Below the pieces are notes generated by a model. The model was not told the DNA's origin. It saw only the letters and a list, made by a program, of their open reading frames with translations, and searched no databases. Shown here in pieces: positions 16,663 to 25,549 of a DNA stretch of 64,000 nucleotides; the stretch's first letter is position 1; the number at the start of each line of letters is the position of its first letter. The position numbers and the translations under genes were made by a program. Origin of the DNA: Balneolaceae bacterium (GTDB taxonomy: Bacteria > Bacteroidota > Rhodothermia > Balneolales > Balneolaceae); NCBI GenBank assembly GCA_006969905.1, contig CP030887.1:744001-808000 (forward strand), given 5' to 3'.

Positions 16663-18546
16663 ATGAATAAATTCTTTTACTTTTTTGCTCTTTTATTATT
16701 CATAAGCCCGCTTTCTGTTGCCCAGAATAATACATCTTACTGGCAGCAACACGCTGATTACGAAATGCATATAGATGTGGATACTGAAAAGTATCAGTAT
16801 AAAGGAAAGCAAAAGCTTGTATATACCAACAATTCACCTGATGTGCTTGAAAGGGTGTATTATCATTTATACTTCAATGCCTTTCAGCCGGGAAGTATGA
16901 TGGACAAACGCTCACGCACTATTGCAGATCCTGATGGCCGGGTCAGGGATCGTATTTACCACCTGGAAGAAGATGAAATCGGGTATCAGCGTATTCGATC
17001 CCTTAAGCAAGATGGCAAGGATGTATCTTTTATGGAAGAAGGGACCATTCTTGTGGTTGAGCTAAACAAGCCAATCAAGCCGGGAGAAAAAACCACTTTT
17101 GAGATGGAGTGGGATGCCCAGGTACCCTTACAGGTGCGCCGTTCGGGCCGTACTAATGCTGAAGGTATTGAATTTTCAATGAGCCAATGGTACCCAAAAC
17201 TGGCCGAATATGATTATATGGGCTGGCACCCCAACCCTTATGTTGGGAGAGAGTTTCATGGTATTTGGGGTAACTTTGATGTAAAGATCACGATTGATAA
17301 AGACTATGTAATCGGGGCTACAGGTGTTCTCCAGAATCCAAACCAAATAGGCCATGGTTATGAAGAACCGGGCACCAAAGTACAACGCCCAAAAGGTGAT
17401 AAATTAACCTGGCACTTTGTTGCAGAGGATGTGATTGATTTTTTCTGGGGAGCAGATCCTGACTTCATCCATACAACAGCCCAGGTACCTAATGGGCCAA
17501 AGCTTCACTTCTTCTACCAGTATGAGATAGATGTCCGTGCCAACTCCGATAAAAATGCAGAATACAGGGCTAATTGGGAGCGGCTACCTGAACTAACTGT
17601 GAAAGGATTTGAATATGCTCAAAAACACTTTGGCAAGTATCCATATCCTCAATACTCAGTTGTACAAGGTGGTGACGGAGGAATGGAATATCCTATGGGA
17701 ACCCTTATTACAGGTGCACGCTCCCTAGGAAGTTTAACAGGTGTTACTGTGCACGAATTCTACCATAGCTGGTTCCAGGCCGTATTGGCAACTAATGAAG
17801 CACTTTATCCCTGGATTGATGAAGGTTTTACCGTTTTTGCTTCTGCAGAAACCATGAACCACATTTTTGACCGCCAGGCAGATAATCCATACGAAGGCTC
17901 ATACAGAAGTTATTACAGTATCGTGCGCTCAGGGTTGGAAGAGCCTCTTACAACCCACGCTGATCACTATAACACAAACCGGGCTTATGGAGCTGCTTCA
18001 TATTCAAAAGGGGCCGTGTACCTTGCACAATTAAGTTATGTGATTGGAGAAGAAACATTTCGAAAAGGAATGTTGCACTACTACGATGAATGGAAAATGA
18101 AACACCCAACGGCTAATGACTTTCTCCGGGTTATGGAAAAAGAATCTGGTATGATCCTGGATTGGTACAACGAGTACTTCGTTCAAACCACAAAAACTAT
18201 CGACTATGGGGTAAAGGCACTGGTTGGAGATAATAACAAAACAATAGTTGAACTTGAGCGCTATGGATTGATGCCAATGCCTATTGACCTGGAAGTGGAG
18301 TATGAAGATGGTTCCAAAGAAATATTTTATATACCTCTCAGAATCATGCGGGGCGAAAAGCCAGCTGAAAACAATCTTAAGCGCACTGTTCTGGATGACT
18401 GGATGTGGGTATATCCTACCTATCAATTTGAGATTCCTAAACCTGCTTCTTCAATCAAAACTATAACCATTGACCCCACAGGCAGACTGGCTGATGTAGA
18501 ACAAGGAAATAATTCCTTTGATGTAGCCGGGATGATGAAAGACTAA
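16663..18546 (+). CDS. M1 family metallopeptidase (aminopeptidase N-like), exported
   Basis: This 627-residue protein carries a signal peptide (FFYFFALLLFISPLSVA, cleavage before QNN). The M1 peptidase hallmarks are the substrate-binding GGMEYP loop at 339-344 (GxMEN equivalent) and the zinc site HEFYH at 364-368 with the third ligand E387 in WIDEG, exactly 18 residues downstream of the second histidine. It should remove N-terminal residues from peptides in the periplasm or on the surface. The N-terminal ~280 residues form the usual beta-sandwich domain. It is a shorter M1 architecture lacking a large C-terminal helical superhelix. A hairpin terminator follows the stop codon. Confidence 0.94.
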   Translation: MNKFFYFFALLLFISPLSVAQNNTSYWQQHADYEMHIDVDTEKYQYKGKQKLVYTNNSPDVLERVYYHLYFNAFQPGSMMDKRSRTIADPDGRVRDRIYHLEEDEIGYQRIRSLKQDGKDVSFMEEGTILVVELNKPIKPGEKTTFEMEWDAQVPLQVRRSGRTNAEGIEFSMSQWYPKLAEYDYMGWHPNPYVGREFHGIWGNFDVKITIDKDYVIGATGVLQNPNQIGHGYEEPGTKVQRPKGDKLTWHFVAEDVIDFFWGADPDFIHTTAQVPNGPKLHFFYQYEIDVRANSDKNAEYRANWERLPELTVKGFEYAQKHFGKYPYPQYSVVQGGDGGMEYPMGTLITGARSLGSLTGVTVHEFYHSWFQAVLATNEALYPWIDEGFTVFASAETMNHIFDRQADNPYEGSYRSYYSIVRSGLEEPLTTHADHYNTNRAYGAASYSKGAVYLAQLSYVIGEETFRKGMLHYYDEWKMKHPTANDFLRVMEKESGMILDWYNEYFVQTTKTIDYGVKALVGDNNKTIVELERYGLMPMPIDLEVEYEDGSKEIFYIPLRIMRGEKPAENNLKRTVLDDWMWVYPTYQFEIPKPASSIKTITIDPTGRLADVEQGNNSFDVAGMMKD

Positions 18547-18563
18547 TAAACCGACTTCTAAAA

Positions 18564-18596
18564 AAGGCACAAGGTTCACGCTTTGTGCCTTCTTTG
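18564..18596 (+). terminator. Intrinsic terminator after M1 peptidase gene
   Basis: A 9-bp stem AAGGCACAA (18564-18572) / TTGTGCCTT (18583-18591) with a 10-nt loop is followed by CTTTG. The U tract is interrupted, so termination may be moderate. Confidence 0.6.
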
Positions 18597-18620
18597 TATA
18601 TATGAACTTAAATTCTCTCT

Positions 18621-19778
18621 ATGACACATAAAAAAGACTATGCCTCACTTTCCATTCAGGCACATAAAAAAGCACGAGGAAAAATATCTGTAGAATCAAA
18701 ACTACCGCTTGAAACTAAAGACGACCTAAGCATTGCATATACACCCGGAGTGGCAGAACCTTGTAATGAAATTGCCGCTGATAAAAATAAAGTGTACGAT
18801 TATACTGCTAAAGGAAATATGGTGGCTGTGGTAAGTGATGGAACGGCTGTTCTTGGATTGGGCGATATCGGCCCGGAGGCTGCTCTACCTGTAATGGAAG
18901 GAAAAGCTGTGCTTTTTAAGAAATTTGCGGGTGTTGATGGCGTTCCGATTGTGCTGGATACGAAAAATACGGACGAGATTGTAGCCACGGTAAAGGCAAT
19001 AGCACCCACCTTTGGAGGCATTAACCTGGAGGACATTTCAGCCCCGCGTTGTTTTGAAATTGAAGAACGCTTAAAAGAAGAACTGGATATTCCGGTTTTT
19101 CATGATGATCAACATGGTACGGCTATTGTAACCCTGGCAGGCATGTTCAATGCCTGCAAACTAACCGGGAGAAAGCTCAAAGATCTCAAGGTTGTAATTA
19201 ATGGCGCCGGAGCTGCCGGTGTTGCCATTGTGTATTTATTGTTTGAAGCGGGTGTGAAAGAAGTCATCATGTGTGATAGTAAAGGTATCATCCATAAAAA
19301 CAGGGATGACTTAAACACCATCAAAAAGAAAATGTCTGAGCTAACAAATAAAAACCAGGTAACCGGAAGTTTAGTGGATGCGGTTTGTAATTCCGATGTA
19401 TTTATTGGGGTTTCTGCCCCGGGAGTACTTACCCAAGAAATGGTAAAAACTATGGCTCCTGATCCGATTATTTTTGCGATGGCCAATCCTACCCCTGAAA
19501 TTATGCCGGATGAAGCCAGAGAGGCAGGTGCTTATATCATTGCAACCGGTCGATCTGACTTTCCGAATCAAATTAACAATGTGTTGGCTTTTCCAGGGCT
19601 TTTCAGGGGAGCGCTTGATGCAAGAATCAGTAATCTCACAACGGCTATGTTTATCGAAGTAGCTAAAGCGATTGCTGACTCTGTAGAAGACTTAAGTATT
19701 GATAAGATTGTGCCCAGCCCATTTAATAAGAATGTACCTGAAAGAGTAGCCGAGGCTGTTCGTAATTGTAACGTTTAG
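18621..19778 (+). CDS. Malic enzyme (oxaloacetate-decarboxylating), short form
   Basis: This 385-residue enzyme converts malate to pyruvate and CO2 with reduction of NAD or NADP. AYTPGVAEPC near 39-48, FHDDQHGTAIVTLAGM near 160-175 and the Rossmann loop VINGAGAAGVAIV near 193-205 are diagnostic of the bacterial malic enzyme catalytic unit. Many related proteins, such as E. coli MaeB, continue into a phosphotransacetylase-like domain of over 300 residues; this one stops after the malic domains. Cofactor choice is not decided by the sequence as I read it. It is a single gene bounded by terminators on both sides. Confidence 0.94.
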   Translation: MTHKKDYASLSIQAHKKARGKISVESKLPLETKDDLSIAYTPGVAEPCNEIAADKNKVYDYTAKGNMVAVVSDGTAVLGLGDIGPEAALPVMEGKAVLFKKFAGVDGVPIVLDTKNTDEIVATVKAIAPTFGGINLEDISAPRCFEIEERLKEELDIPVFHDDQHGTAIVTLAGMFNACKLTGRKLKDLKVVINGAGAAGVAIVYLLFEAGVKEVIMCDSKGIIHKNRDDLNTIKKKMSELTNKNQVTGSLVDAVCNSDVFIGVSAPGVLTQEMVKTMAPDPIIFAMANPTPEIMPDEAREAGAYIIATGRSDFPNQINNVLAFPGLFRGALDARISNLTTAMFIEVAKAIADSVEDLSIDKIVPSPFNKNVPERVAEAVRNCNV

Positions 19779-19867
19779 AGGCTAAAATCACCTTTAAAAT
19801 CCTGTTAAGTGAAACAGATTACTATAAACTTTTGTCAACTGTTTTACTCTTTTAAGGAAGTACTATT

Positions 19868-19900
19868 TTAATCCAAAACCCTAAAAGGGTTTTGGATTAA
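19868..19900. terminator. Strong bidirectional terminator
   Basis: A perfect 15-bp stem (arms 19868-19882 and 19886-19900, core AATCCAAAACCCT / AGGGTTTTGGATT) with a 3-nt AAA loop lies between the convergent malic enzyme and tricorn-like protease genes, 89 nt after the first stop codon and 7 nt before the second gene's stop. Confidence 0.8.
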
Positions 19901-19906
19901 TGGATG

Positions 19907-22900
19907 TTAGTTTTTTGTTTTTTCCGGGCGTTTCCAGCGAACCGGATCTTTTGGGGTTGGAACCACTGGATATTCATAGTTTTCCAAAAGCTTAAGAGCT
20001 TCTTCTACTGCCCGCTCTAACTGCGGATCTCTGCCGTTAATTACATCTTTTGGCTTTTGCATCACTTCAATATCCGGTGATACACCAATACCTTCCACAT
20101 CCCATTCGCCATCCAGGTTATAGAAACCACCACGCGGTGCTACCATTCTTCCTCCGTCAATAAACCGCGGTGTATCCCAGGTGCCAACCAAACCACCCCA
20201 CGTTTGGGTACCTACAAGCGGCCCAACTCCTCTTTGACGAAATAGGAACGGTAATAAATCTCCCCCTGATCCGGCCCTTTCATTTATAATCATTACCTTC
20301 GGTCCCCAAAGCCCTGCTCCGGGTGAAGTGAAGGGGTAGCGATCTCCAGCCTTGCTATTGAAAAAGCCCTGAATTTCCCGGCTTAAAACATCTACTATAT
20401 AGTCAGCCGCAGATCCACCGCCATTATTTCTTTCATCAATTATGGCTCCCTTTTTATCCTGTTGAGCAAAGTAATACCGGTTAAAATAGGTATAACCACC
20501 AAACCCGGTGTTAGGAACCCAAACATAGGCAAGCTTACCATCCGAAAGCTCATCTACTTTTTTCCTATTCCCTTCAACCCAGTCCCATCTTCTTAAGGCT
20601 GCCTCATTAGAAACAGGTATAGTTGTGATAAGCCTTGCTCCGTTTTTGTTAGGCTTATCATTTACCAACAATTTAACCTGCCTTCCAACAGTGCCTTCAA
20701 AATAGCTGAAAAAATTAACGTCCTCTTTAATTTCATTTCCATTTACTTCCAGGATGTAATCTCCTTCAGAAACATCGATGCCCGGGGTAGCTAATGGCCC
20801 CCGAACTGTTGGGTTCCAGCTTTCGCCAGTGTAAATCTTGTCAATTCTATACGCCCCGTTTTGTAAGGATATATCTGCGCCCAATAAACCTGCAGGAATA
20901 TTTTCCAGGTCCGGGAAATCTCCACCGGAAACATAGGAATGTCCTACCGCTACTTCACCGCTCATAATATCAACTACGTAATTGAGGTCTGATCTGTGCT
21001 TTATATGATTAATCCAAGGAGAATACCATTCGTATACATCATCCCATGGTGCCCCATGAATGTTGTCTACATAGAGAAAATCGCGCATGAATCTCCAGCC
21101 TTCTTTAAAAATCTGATGAGCTTCTGCTTTCGGATCGATCTTTACCCTGAGACCATTTAAAGAAAGTTTTCCATCTCCCGGTTTTTTCTCACCTCCGGTT
21201 GTAGATACGATTCCCCAATTTCCCCGGGCATAATAAAGAAGGCTCTCTTTATCATCCGAAACTACAGCATTATTTACAGTACTTAGATAGGTAATCGCTT
21301 TCTGATCTTTTAAACTATACCGGTGAAGCTGAGTACCTGTATTAGGAATACTTTCGAAATAGAACACATGTCCTTCAGGGCCCGGTAATAAGCCTGTGTA
21401 ATTTCTTTGAGGAATATCTATGCTAATAATTCTATCGGCTATTCCCTCCCTATCAATTTTAACTACAACCTCATCTGATTTTTCCTTTTCTGCTTTGCTC
21501 TCCTCTGATACTTCGTCGTCACTAACAGGAAGAAATGGAGAAGGGTCATCCTTTGAAAGAATAATCATATATAGTGCATGCGTTGTAGGAATATTATAAG
21601 AACTCATATCCAGCCAACCGGAATTTAAACCGTAGTTGGTGCTTGACAAGAAGTACAGGTATTTACCGCTTTCATCCCATACGGGGGTAATAGAGTCAGA
21701 CATTCCATCTGTTAATTGAAGCGTTTGATTGGTTTCAATGTTATGAGCCATAACTACTTTAAACTGGCTGCGAAGCAATTTTACATACGCAATCCATTTT
21801 CCATCGGGAGACCAAACCGGGTTAAGAGTTCTGTTCGGGTGAGCATATCCGTCTGTATCAACCTTTTTGGCTTTGCCTGATTCTATATTGATGCTCCATA
21901 GATTATAATCTGTATCGGTATAGGCAATGTGCTTTCCATCAGGCGACCATGCCGGGCGGAAGTAAAAAGTCGGATCCGGTAACTTAAACACCCGCTTTTC
22001 TTCCATTCCATATTGATCAGAAATTACCAAAGCATATTCCCCGCTTTCATCTGAAAACCAGGCTATTTTTTCTCCATCAGGCGACCAGATTGGGTACCTG
22101 TCAGCAGAACCTGAACTGTTTGTCAGATTTCTCCAGGTTCCGTCTTCTTTAGGTATTGTGAATATCTCACCCCTGTATTCAAACAAAGCTCTTTTTCCTG
22201 TGGGTGAAAGTTGAGGGTTGGTCAGGTTATTTGCCGAAATATCTATCCAGCGCTCCCTGCCCCAGCTCATATCCCCTTTAACTGTGATTTCAAGTTGCCG
22301 GGTTTCTCCGTTTGTGGGATTTAAGTGATGCAAATATCCCCCATACTCATATACAATCAAATCATTTCCGGCATCTATACTTTTTACATCAAAATCTGAA
22401 TGAAAAGTCCATTGTTTTAACTCTTCTGTTTCAGGATCATATGACCAGATGTTACTTGCGTAATCTCTTTCTGATAAGAAGAACACTTTTCCATCATACC
22501 AAACTGGATCAACATGCCTTTCATTATCCGTTCTAGGGGTTTGAACCAGATCGAAAGTTTTAAGATCAACAATCCATATCGGTTGAGCCTGCCCGCCCCT
22601 GTAGTTTCTCCATTCAACATCCCAGAATGTAATGGGGTTGTAGGCTATGTATTTACCATCTCCTGAGATTTCCCCTTCGGCTGCTCTTGGAATGGGTAGC
22701 GCCTCCGGCATTCCGCCTTCGGTTTTTACTTCCCAGATTCTGTTCAAACCTGTTGGATAACCTGTTCTGCCTGACCTGAAAAGAATTGATTTTCCGTCCG
22801 GATTCCAGCCCGTTACAAAATCACCCCCGGGGTGCCATGTCAGACGTACGGGTTCACCTCCATCTACTGAAACCAAATACACATCTGAATTCCCATAATA

Positions 22901-23149
22901 CTGCCCGGTAAATGCTATCGTTTTACCATCGGGTGAAAAATGAGGAAAGGATTCCTGCCCAATATTGCTGGTTAACCTGACTGCATTACCACCATCCCGA
23001 TCAACCCGCCATAAATCGTTAGCGTGTACAAAAACTATATATTTATCTGAAATGGTGGGCTCTCGTAGTAACTGGGTGCCTTGTGCAAAAACATCTTTCA
23101 AAGATGTACAAAATAAAATTAATCCAAAAAGTAGAACTGCCTTTTTCAT
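19907..23149 (-). CDS. Tricorn-like S41 peptidase with beta-propellers, exported
   Basis: At 1080 residues this has the tricorn protease layout. A signal peptide (LLFGLILFCTSLKDVFA) is followed by two propeller regions with many WSPDG/FSPDGK PD40-type strands, an acidic insert near 545-560, and a helical C1 region. A PDZ domain spans roughly 750-850 (EGDYILEVNGNEI), and an S41 catalytic domain contains NERAGSGGD with nucleophile S961 and a GHSY histidine at H737, matching the Ser/His positions of archaeal tricorn. Archaeal tricorn is cytoplasmic; the leader here places the protein in the periplasm, where it would degrade peptides with the other exported peptidases nearby. A good Shine-Dalgarno AGGAG precedes the ATG by 6 nt. 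Confidence 0.93.
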   Translation of the reverse strand: MKKAVLLFGLILFCTSLKDVFAQGTQLLREPTISDKYIVFVHANDLWRVDRDGGNAVRLTSNIGQESFPHFSPDGKTIAFTGQYYGNSDVYLVSVDGGEPVRLTWHPGGDFVTGWNPDGKSILFRSGRTGYPTGLNRIWEVKTEGGMPEALPIPRAAEGEISGDGKYIAYNPITFWDVEWRNYRGGQAQPIWIVDLKTFDLVQTPRTDNERHVDPVWYDGKVFFLSERDYASNIWSYDPETEELKQWTFHSDFDVKSIDAGNDLIVYEYGGYLHHLNPTNGETRQLEITVKGDMSWGRERWIDISANNLTNPQLSPTGKRALFEYRGEIFTIPKEDGTWRNLTNSSGSADRYPIWSPDGEKIAWFSDESGEYALVISDQYGMEEKRVFKLPDPTFYFRPAWSPDGKHIAYTDTDYNLWSINIESGKAKKVDTDGYAHPNRTLNPVWSPDGKWIAYVKLLRSQFKVVMAHNIETNQTLQLTDGMSDSITPVWDESGKYLYFLSSTNYGLNSGWLDMSSYNIPTTHALYMIILSKDDPSPFLPVSDDEVSEESKAEKEKSDEVVVKIDREGIADRIISIDIPQRNYTGLLPGPEGHVFYFESIPNTGTQLHRYSLKDQKAITYLSTVNNAVVSDDKESLLYYARGNWGIVSTTGGEKKPGDGKLSLNGLRVKIDPKAEAHQIFKEGWRFMRDFLYVDNIHGAPWDDVYEWYSPWINHIKHRSDLNYVVDIMSGEVAVGHSYVSGGDFPDLENIPAGLLGADISLQNGAYRIDKIYTGESWNPTVRGPLATPGIDVSEGDYILEVNGNEIKEDVNFFSYFEGTVGRQVKLLVNDKPNKNGARLITTIPVSNEAALRRWDWVEGNRKKVDELSDGKLAYVWVPNTGFGGYTYFNRYYFAQQDKKGAIIDERNNGGGSAADYIVDVLSREIQGFFNSKAGDRYPFTSPGAGLWGPKVMIINERAGSGGDLLPFLFRQRGVGPLVGTQTWGGLVGTWDTPRFIDGGRMVAPRGGFYNLDGEWDVEGIGVSPDIEVMQKPKDVINGRDPQLERAVEEALKLLENYEYPVVPTPKDPVRWKRPEKTKN

Positions 23150-23249
23150 CGAAACTCCTGTTAGTTAGGCTTCAATGTAAAAAAAGAAGAAGAGATGTTA
23201 GAATGAGACCTTTATTTTATCCAATATTTAACAAATTATATATCGAACC

Positions 23250-23816
23250 TTAGAATAAGCTTCTTTGCTCCTGGTCTCTCTTTTGAGCCTGTTCAATAGT
23301 CGGGTCTTCTTTTATCTCAAAGTTATTAAGCATTTCGGGCATAAATCGCTTTTCATAAATTCTTCTCGCAATTCCATTCAATGCCCGCTCTCCCCTGGGG
23401 GTGATGCGTAGAAACCCACCCTCATCTTCCTGGAAGAAACCAAATGCACGAAGATCATTTACAATAAGATAGGCCAGTTTCTCAGTAACTCCGGAGCTTC
23501 GCTCAATTACCTCCCGGTGTGGAGGTTCCTCCTCATGCATATAAACTTTACCCAGTACATTTAGCTCGGCCTCGGTCAATGGAAAACCTTCTGATCCTTT
23601 CGTCAGTAAGTTATCCCAGGCTTTTTGAGAATAGCATAAACCAAACCACCATTTTCCTTCTTTAAGTAGCTCCTGGCTTATAGTACATGCAAAATATTCC
23701 CCGGCAGGCGCACGCCTTGGTTCACCCCGTGTTCGAAACATATTCACCATGGTAGCCAAATCCAGCTCGTGAATATTAGGTGGGTATTTGAAGTGAAAAC
23801 TACTTCGTTTTTGCAT
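23250..23816 (-). CDS. Uncharacterised 188-residue protein
   Basis: I do not recognise the family. The protein has no signal peptide or membrane segment. It starts with a basic, aromatic stretch (RSSFHFKYPPNIHELDLATMV). The centre, roughly 80-150, has helix-turn-helix-like periodicity (FPLTEAELNVLGKVY, then VIERSSGVTEKLAYLIVNDLRAFGFF) and ends in a wing-like LRITPRGERALNGI; this resembles a winged-helix domain, which is an inference from pattern only. The C-terminus is charged. The codon usage looks like the neighbours and the reading frame is well filled, so it is a real gene. An imperfect palindrome lies just upstream of its start, consistent with autoregulation if it binds DNA. Confidence 0.7.
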   Translation of the reverse strand: MQKRSSFHFKYPPNIHELDLATMVNMFRTRGEPRRAPAGEYFACTISQELLKEGKWWFGLCYSQKAWDNLLTKGSEGFPLTEAELNVLGKVYMHEEEPPHREVIERSSGVTEKLAYLIVNDLRAFGFFQEDEGGFLRITPRGERALNGIARRIYEKRFMPEMLNNFEIKEDPTIEQAQKRDQEQRSLF

Positions 23817-23820
23817 GAAA

Positions 23821-23849
23821 GTTAGATTTGTATCGCGTAACGATCTAAC
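23821..23849. promoter_or_regulatory. Inverted repeat upstream of the 188-residue protein gene
   Basis: GTTAGAT at 23821-23827 and ATCTAAC at 23843-23849 form a 7-bp inverted repeat with a 15-nt centre, ending 4 nt before the start codon of the leftward gene. It could be an operator or a leader hairpin hiding the ribosome binding site; no U tract follows, so it is not a terminator. Confidence 0.35.
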
Positions 23850-23916
23850 ACAAAATACCTTAAGTGGGGGGTGCTGTCAACTACCAACTTGTAAGAAATC
23901 TTTATGATCCTAAAGT

Positions 23917-25458
23917 TTATCTTTTTTGAAAGTGATAACGAAGAATTATTTGTGGATGCAGGTTAACGATAACTTTGCGGCTCTCAAATAAATAGTTATC
24001 CCGAATACCTGTTCCGGACCCGATTTGGTATTCAATATTTCCCAGCCAATCTTTCCAGTGCAGGCCCAGATAATATTGTATATCCTGTGTACGGCCTACT
24101 TCGTCAAACAACCTTAAATAATAGGCATCATCGTTATAACGGGTTCTGAAAAATTCGAAATTAATTGATTGCTTTCTGTTCCTGTAGGAAATATTTACCG
24201 CATGGAAGCTTGACCCCGGGCCTATTGCCGCACCCATTACCTGGCCATTATTTGTATAACCTTGCGTTATTTGGCTATGCTGATATAACGAACCGCTAGA
24301 TCGTACTCTGCCGGTTTCCCAAACAGCCAGGTTGGCATTTTCGAATATGAAGTCTATTGCCTTTTGATCCTGGAGTTTAAATTGTTTGACAAATCCCCAG
24401 ACATAACCTGCATTATGCTCGGGCTGAGTTAAAAAATCAGGCAGGTTTGATGCAAAATCTCCTCTTATCCATTCCATGTAAATTTTAAAATCATCCCCTG
24501 ATGATATCCACTCCAGGCCAAATGAAAGGGTTTGATCTGCAGATTCATTCACACTTCCGTCAGAAGCCTGTTGGCTAGTCCTTAGAAAATCAGTGAAAAG
24601 AATAAAATACTCGCTCCAGCCGTCCCTGTCCTTGTCTTGTATTTGCATTGTACGTTGCAGAGTAAAAGATAAACCAGGGAAAAATTTAGGAGCATACCCA
24701 AATACAAAGCCATTAAAAATTTTCCTGTCATCGTCCGGATCACTATTGAAATAGTCTGATTCTTGAGTAATACCAAATATCCATTGCATTTCAAACAAGC
24801 CTGCTTTTGTTTGCCAGGGAGTATTGCTTCCTACCCTTAAATTGGGAAATCCGTTTGCATGGTTACTCATCAAAGCCTGGTTAAAAATAGCTGGGCCCCA
24901 AAAAGTGTTTGCGGTTCCCAGGCTAACCCTGAACTTAGGATGGGAATATGCAATCTCGGATTGCCCCAGATAAAGCTCGCTAAAGCTCCCATTTCCATAT
25001 TGCATTACATAATCAATACCCGTAGTAAATCTGTTTTGAAACTCGGGGTTCGAGCCGAAATCACTTCTTAAATTGTAATTCTTATTCTCGTTGTAATTCA
25101 AAACCGGGGCGAATGTATATTCAAATTTTCCGAGCCGCCCCTGTACACCTAACGAAAAAGATTGATTGAACCCTCTTCCCTGCCATAGATATCCATCATT
25201 AAAACCATGAGCAAACTTGCTGTTGTAGGAGCTGTGCAAAAAAACGGAAAGTATTTCCAAATAATCTGCTGCTGTCTCATCCTGATAATCAATAACAGAT
25301 CTAAAGGCTATACTGCTACTATCGTAGGAGGTATTCGCAAGCTGGCTTTGCGCGTCAAAACGATTGTAGATTATTGACTGAGACTTGGCAAAATCTGGTA
25401 TAGCAAACAGCATCAATAACAATAAAACTGATTTTGCGTCCTTCATTTTATAACTCAT
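23917..25458 (-). CDS. Wzi-like capsule-assembly outer-membrane beta-barrel
   Basis: This 513-residue protein has a leader (SVLLLLMLFAIPDFAKS) and then alternating amphipathic strands rich in aromatic residues, ending in a terminal strand LHPQIILRYHFQK typical of outer-membrane barrels. Conserved-looking elements such as GFNDGYLWQGRGFNQSFSLG, SLGTANTFWGPAIFNQALMS and WSEYFILFTDFL match my memory of the Wzi/capsule-assembly family, which attaches surface polysaccharide to the outer membrane. No capsule biosynthesis genes are nearby, so the partner polysaccharide is unknown. The ABC exporter gene lies 91 nt upstream on the same strand. Confidence 0.75.
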   Translation of the reverse strand: MSYKMKDAKSVLLLLMLFAIPDFAKSQSIIYNRFDAQSQLANTSYDSSSIAFRSVIDYQDETAADYLEILSVFLHSSYNSKFAHGFNDGYLWQGRGFNQSFSLGVQGRLGKFEYTFAPVLNYNENKNYNLRSDFGSNPEFQNRFTTGIDYVMQYGNGSFSELYLGQSEIAYSHPKFRVSLGTANTFWGPAIFNQALMSNHANGFPNLRVGSNTPWQTKAGLFEMQWIFGITQESDYFNSDPDDDRKIFNGFVFGYAPKFFPGLSFTLQRTMQIQDKDRDGWSEYFILFTDFLRTSQQASDGSVNESADQTLSFGLEWISSGDDFKIYMEWIRGDFASNLPDFLTQPEHNAGYVWGFVKQFKLQDQKAIDFIFENANLAVWETGRVRSSGSLYQHSQITQGYTNNGQVMGAAIGPGSSFHAVNISYRNRKQSINFEFFRTRYNDDAYYLRLFDEVGRTQDIQYYLGLHWKDWLGNIEYQIGSGTGIRDNYLFESRKVIVNLHPQIILRYHFQKR

Positions 25459-25549
25459 TGTAGATTTTTATTATCGTGTATTGTCCAGTGGAAAAGTAGC
25501 CATTTTCACTTTTGTAATATCATTCTTTATTAAGAACACTGAATATGAA

